A program made the position numbers and the translations under genes. Shown here in pieces: positions 61,607 through 64,000 of a DNA stretch of 64,000 bases (its first letter is position 1; each line of letters begins with the position of its first letter). This stretch comes from Patescibacteria group bacterium (GTDB taxonomy: Bacteria; Patescibacteriota; Microgenomatia; UBA1406; GWC2-37-13). Location: assembly GCA_026004415.1 (NCBI GenBank), contig BPJC01000004.1, positions 62,001 to 126,000 of the forward strand. Reading direction: 5' to 3'. The notes beneath the pieces were generated by a model, which was not told the DNA's origin, did not search any database, and saw nothing but the letters and a program-made list of their open reading frames with translations.

Positions 61607-64000
61607 ATGAATTTTATAAATTTTAGTAACCTATCAACCTACATTTTAAATATAGTAGTAACCTTTCTTAACTTTATAGTAAAACTGTTCTATTTTATAG
61701 GATATTACACAATTATAGTTATAAAGTTTTCAATCAAGTACCTGCTGTCAGCTCAAACAGAGTTTTTTAAATTTTTAAGCAAAACAATTAAAACCATTCT
61801 TAGATCAGTACAAAAAATAAACACCAAAATAACAAAATCTATATTGAAGACATTTGAGTTAATAAAACAGAACATTAACAACTTTAAAACAAAGTTGTCA
61901 AAAACAATGCAAAACAGTATATATACGCTCTCTTACTTAACAAAGTTTGCAATCAAGTTTTTTAGACTACCCAAACTATTGACTATCAAACTAAAACAAA
62001 CTAAACCCAAACAGAAAACAACAGCAAAAACAACAACTTTAGAAAAACCAACAGTATCCAAACAATTAGCTAAACCAAGCATTAAAAACCAGTTGCTTGC
62101 CTTTGTTTTCGGAATCCTATTTGCAAGTGCTATCTTTGTAAGCTATAGAGCTTATGTTTTTTTCAACAATTTACCAAAACCTGATAGTTTAACCACTAAG
62201 CATATACCTTTATCAACGCATATATACGACAGAAATGGCAGGTTGTTGTATGAAGTTTACAGAGACGAAAACAGGACGGCGGTTAAACTACAGGATCTGC
62301 CAGAGTATGTCAAACAAGCAACAATAGCAATAGAAGACAAAGACTTTTACAAACACAACGGAGTTTCACCGATAGGAGGGATATTAAGAGCGACAAAGGA
62401 GATCCTTTTAAAACAAGAACTGCAAGGAGGATCAACAATAACACAACAATTGATAAAGACGAGTTTATTAACACCAGAGAGGACAATAGAAAGGAAGATA
62501 AAAGAGATAATACTGGCACTTTGGGCAGAGAGGATATATAGCAAAGATGAGATATTGCAGATGTATTTAAACCAGATACCGTATGGAGGGTCAGCGTATG
62601 GTATAGAAGAAGCATCGCAGTTGTATTTTGAAAAGAGCGCCAAGGATTTAAGTTTAGAGGAGGCGGCGTTACTGGCAGGATTACCAAAGGCGCCATCGTT
62701 GTATTCACCATACAATGACATAAAATTGGCAAAGGCAAGACGAGACACAGTGCTTAAGGCAATGTATGAGCAAGGTTATATAAACAAAGACAGGTATGAA
62801 GAGAGCATAAAGACAGAGGTAAAAGTAAAACCAGCCAAGATAAAGATAAAAGCACCGCATTTTGTATTTTATGTAAGACAGAAGTTAGAGGAGATGTATG
62901 GCAGAGACATGGTAGAAGAAGGGGGTTTAAGAGTTTATACGAGTTTAGATTTGCAGATACAAGAGGAAGCAGAGAGGATAGTAAAAGAGGAGATAGAGAA
63001 AGTTAAAGATTTGAATGTAAGCAATGGAGCTGTATTAGTAACCAGGCCAAGCACAGGAGAGATATTGGCAATGGTAGGGTCAGTAGATTTTTTTGCAACG
63101 CCATCAGGATCATACAATGTTACAACAGCTTTAAGACAACCTGGATCCTCTATTAAGCCAATACTTTATTCTCTGGCCCTGCAAAAAGGCTTTACATCTG
63201 CAACAATTATTCACGACTCTCCTGTAAGTTACAGGCTGCCTAACGGAAGAATATATCAACCAGAAAACTATGACGGCAGATTTCATGGACCAGTGCCACT
63301 ACGCTATGCTCTAGCTAACTCATACAACATACCTGCTGTTAAGACCTTGAATAAAATCGGCGTGACAGAGTTTATAAACTATGCCCAAAAATTAGGCATC
63401 TCAACATGGGACAACCCCTCAAGATTTGGATTATCAATTGCGCTAGGAGCAGGAGAAGTAAAAATGATAGATATGGCCAAAGCCTATGGAGTTTTAGCCA
63501 ATAAGGGTTTTCTAACAGATCTTAATCCATTTATTAGAATAACTGATAAAAACGGAATTGAGATCTTCAAACCCATAAACGGCAAAAAGCAGGTGATTCC
63601 AGAGTCAGTAAGTTTTATAATCTCAGATATTTTATCAGACAATCAAGCCAGAACACCTGCTTTTGGACCAAACTCATTGCTAAACATACCTGGATTTAAA
63701 ACAGCAGTAAAAACAGGAACAACAAATAATCTGCGTGACAACTGGGCTATAGGATACACTCCAGAGTACTTAACAGCTGTTTGGGTTGGAAACAATGACA
63801 ATTCGCCAATGAAAAATATTGCCTCTGGAATAACAGGAGCAACACCTATATGGAACAGAACTATGAGCTATATTTTGCAGAACTTTCAACTGTTTGATAT
63901 CTGGTATAAAATACCAGATGATATAGTCTCAAAACCATGCTCCTACAAATCAGTTGAGTACTTTATAAAAGGAACAGAAACTATAAACTGTTTCTACAAA
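61607..64000 (+). CDS. Class A penicillin-binding protein (PBP1A type), second copy, 3' end cut by window edge
   Basis: 798 codons are open to the last base, with no stop yet. The N-terminus is unusual: a hydrophobic start (residues 8-46), about 100 basic, helix-forming residues, then a membrane helix near 165-185. The GT51 domain (EDKDFYKHNGVSP, GGSTITQQL) and linker follow, then transpeptidase with SSIK near 513, SYN near 573 and KTGT near 702. Residues about 201-517 are encoded by the 953-bp block shared with the first PBP1A gene; the regions outside differ clearly. Start fixed by a good promoter with the -10 box 7 nt upstream. Confidence 0.9.
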   Translation, partial: MNFINFSNLSTYILNIVVTFLNFIVKLFYFIGYYTIIVIKFSIKYLLSAQTEFFKFLSKTIKTILRSVQKINTKITKSILKTFELIKQNINNFKTKLSKTMQNSIYTLSYLTKFAIKFFRLPKLLTIKLKQTKPKQKTTAKTTTLEKPTVSKQLAKPSIKNQLLAFVFGILFASAIFVSYRAYVFFNNLPKPDSLTTKHIPLSTHIYDRNGRLLYEVYRDENRTAVKLQDLPEYVKQATIAIEDKDFYKHNGVSPIGGILRATKEILLKQELQGGSTITQQLIKTSLLTPERTIERKIKEIILALWAERIYSKDEILQMYLNQIPYGGSAYGIEEASQLYFEKSAKDLSLEEAALLAGLPKAPSLYSPYNDIKLAKARRDTVLKAMYEQGYINKDRYEESIKTEVKVKPAKIKIKAPHFVFYVRQKLEEMYGRDMVEEGGLRVYTSLDLQIQEEAERIVKEEIEKVKDLNVSNGAVLVTRPSTGEILAMVGSVDFFATPSGSYNVTTALRQPGSSIKPILYSLALQKGFTSATIIHDSPVSYRLPNGRIYQPENYDGRFHGPVPLRYALANSYNIPAVKTLNKIGVTEFINYAQKLGISTWDNPSRFGLSIALGAGEVKMIDMAKAYGVLANKGFLTDLNPFIRITDKNGIEIFKPINGKKQVIPESVSFIISDILSDNQARTPAFGPNSLLNIPGFKTAVKTGTTNNLRDNWAIGYTPEYLTAVWVGNNDNSPMKNIASGITGATPIWNRTMSYILQNFQLFDIWYKIPDDIVSKPCSYKSVEYFIKGTETINCFYK
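62207..63159 (+). repeat. 953-bp near-identical inverted repeat, copy 2 (inside PBP1A)
   Basis: Mate of 39175-40127, opposite orientation, 22 kb away; 952 of 953 bases equal. It covers the GT51 domain, the linker and the start of the transpeptidase domain up to the SSIKP motif. Codon choice within it (many GAG, AGG, GCG, ATA) differs from the flanks of both genes. Confidence 0.95.

Overview
The window reads as a chromosomal segment of an AT-rich, gene-dense, Gram-positive-like bacterium with a reduced genome. It is most likely a member of the Candidate Phyla Radiation (Patescibacteria), probably Microgenomates-like. Reasons: genes abut or overlap by a few bases, most inspected starts lack a Shine-Dalgarno sequence and sit 6-8 nt after a -10 box (predicted leaderless mRNAs), S15 is N-terminally extended, there is an archaeal-type AMP phosphorylase-like protein, PgeF is embedded in the mur cluster, and there are many glycan and surface genes. 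TGA is used as a stop (for example dtd's neighbour overlaps and the yvcK/murA ATGA junction), so this is not a TGA-recoded lineage. The exact taxon is inference.

Layout. 1-17450 (minus): one long division and murein cluster, in transcription order mutS, mutL, ftsI, murE, pgeF, murC, murB, murA, yvcK, dgkA, mraY, murD, ftsW, murG (cut by the window edge). MurF and Ddl are not in it. 17539-19858 (plus): a polyprenol-phosphate-type glycosyltransferase and a GT-C/TPR membrane protein. 19859-23714 (minus): mltG, AMP/thymidine phosphorylase, murJ. 23756-25269 (plus): mraZ, rsmH, ftsL-like, behind a promoter that carries four TGGT repeats at exact 10-bp spacing (a MraZ box). 25271-30013 (minus): ftsK, pnp, rpsO. 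30085-34010 (minus): a very large membrane protein and a family-2 glycosyltransferase. 34084-35490: a compositionally foreign, GC-richer island with a predicted structured RNA, an inverted repeat around a four-helix-bundle gene remnant, a small zinc-ribbon gene and a secreted Thr/Pro-rich protein, both with strong ribosome binding sites. 35555-41831 (minus): pyrG, a Cys-rich anchored protein, dtd, a class A penicillin-binding protein, metG. 42178-52245 (plus): an extracellular glycan locus (GT-C-like, GT2, O-antigen-ligase-like, GT39-like, three GT4, FemAB). 52247-57878 (minus): stomatin/NfeD pair, endonuclease IV, large surface protein, parvulin-like protein, tRNA-Leu. 57922-61552: acyltransferase, transglutaminase-like, DegT-like and a second FemAB-like gene. 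61607-64000 (plus): a second class A penicillin-binding protein, cut by the window edge.

How it fits together: nearly everything serves envelope building: cytoplasmic precursor synthesis (MurA-E), lipid carrier steps (MraY, MurG, DgkA, MurJ), polymerisation and crosslinking (FtsW, FtsI, two PBP1A), trimming (MltG), division (MraZ, FtsL, FtsK), glycan decoration and FemAB-type aminoacyl transfer.

Most notable points: (1) the two PBP1A genes, 22 kb apart in opposite orientation, share a 953-bp block with a single silent difference and razor-sharp ends, placed exactly between the membrane anchor and the transpeptidase serine; (2) the GC-rich island with a new-looking structured RNA; (3) the MraZ box; (4) widespread leaderless promoters including a 21-bp bidirectional one with a palindromic -10; (5) about 26 single-base indels, mostly one-base homopolymer expansions, concentrated between 2.5 and 11 kb, which look like sequence errors rather than gene decay.
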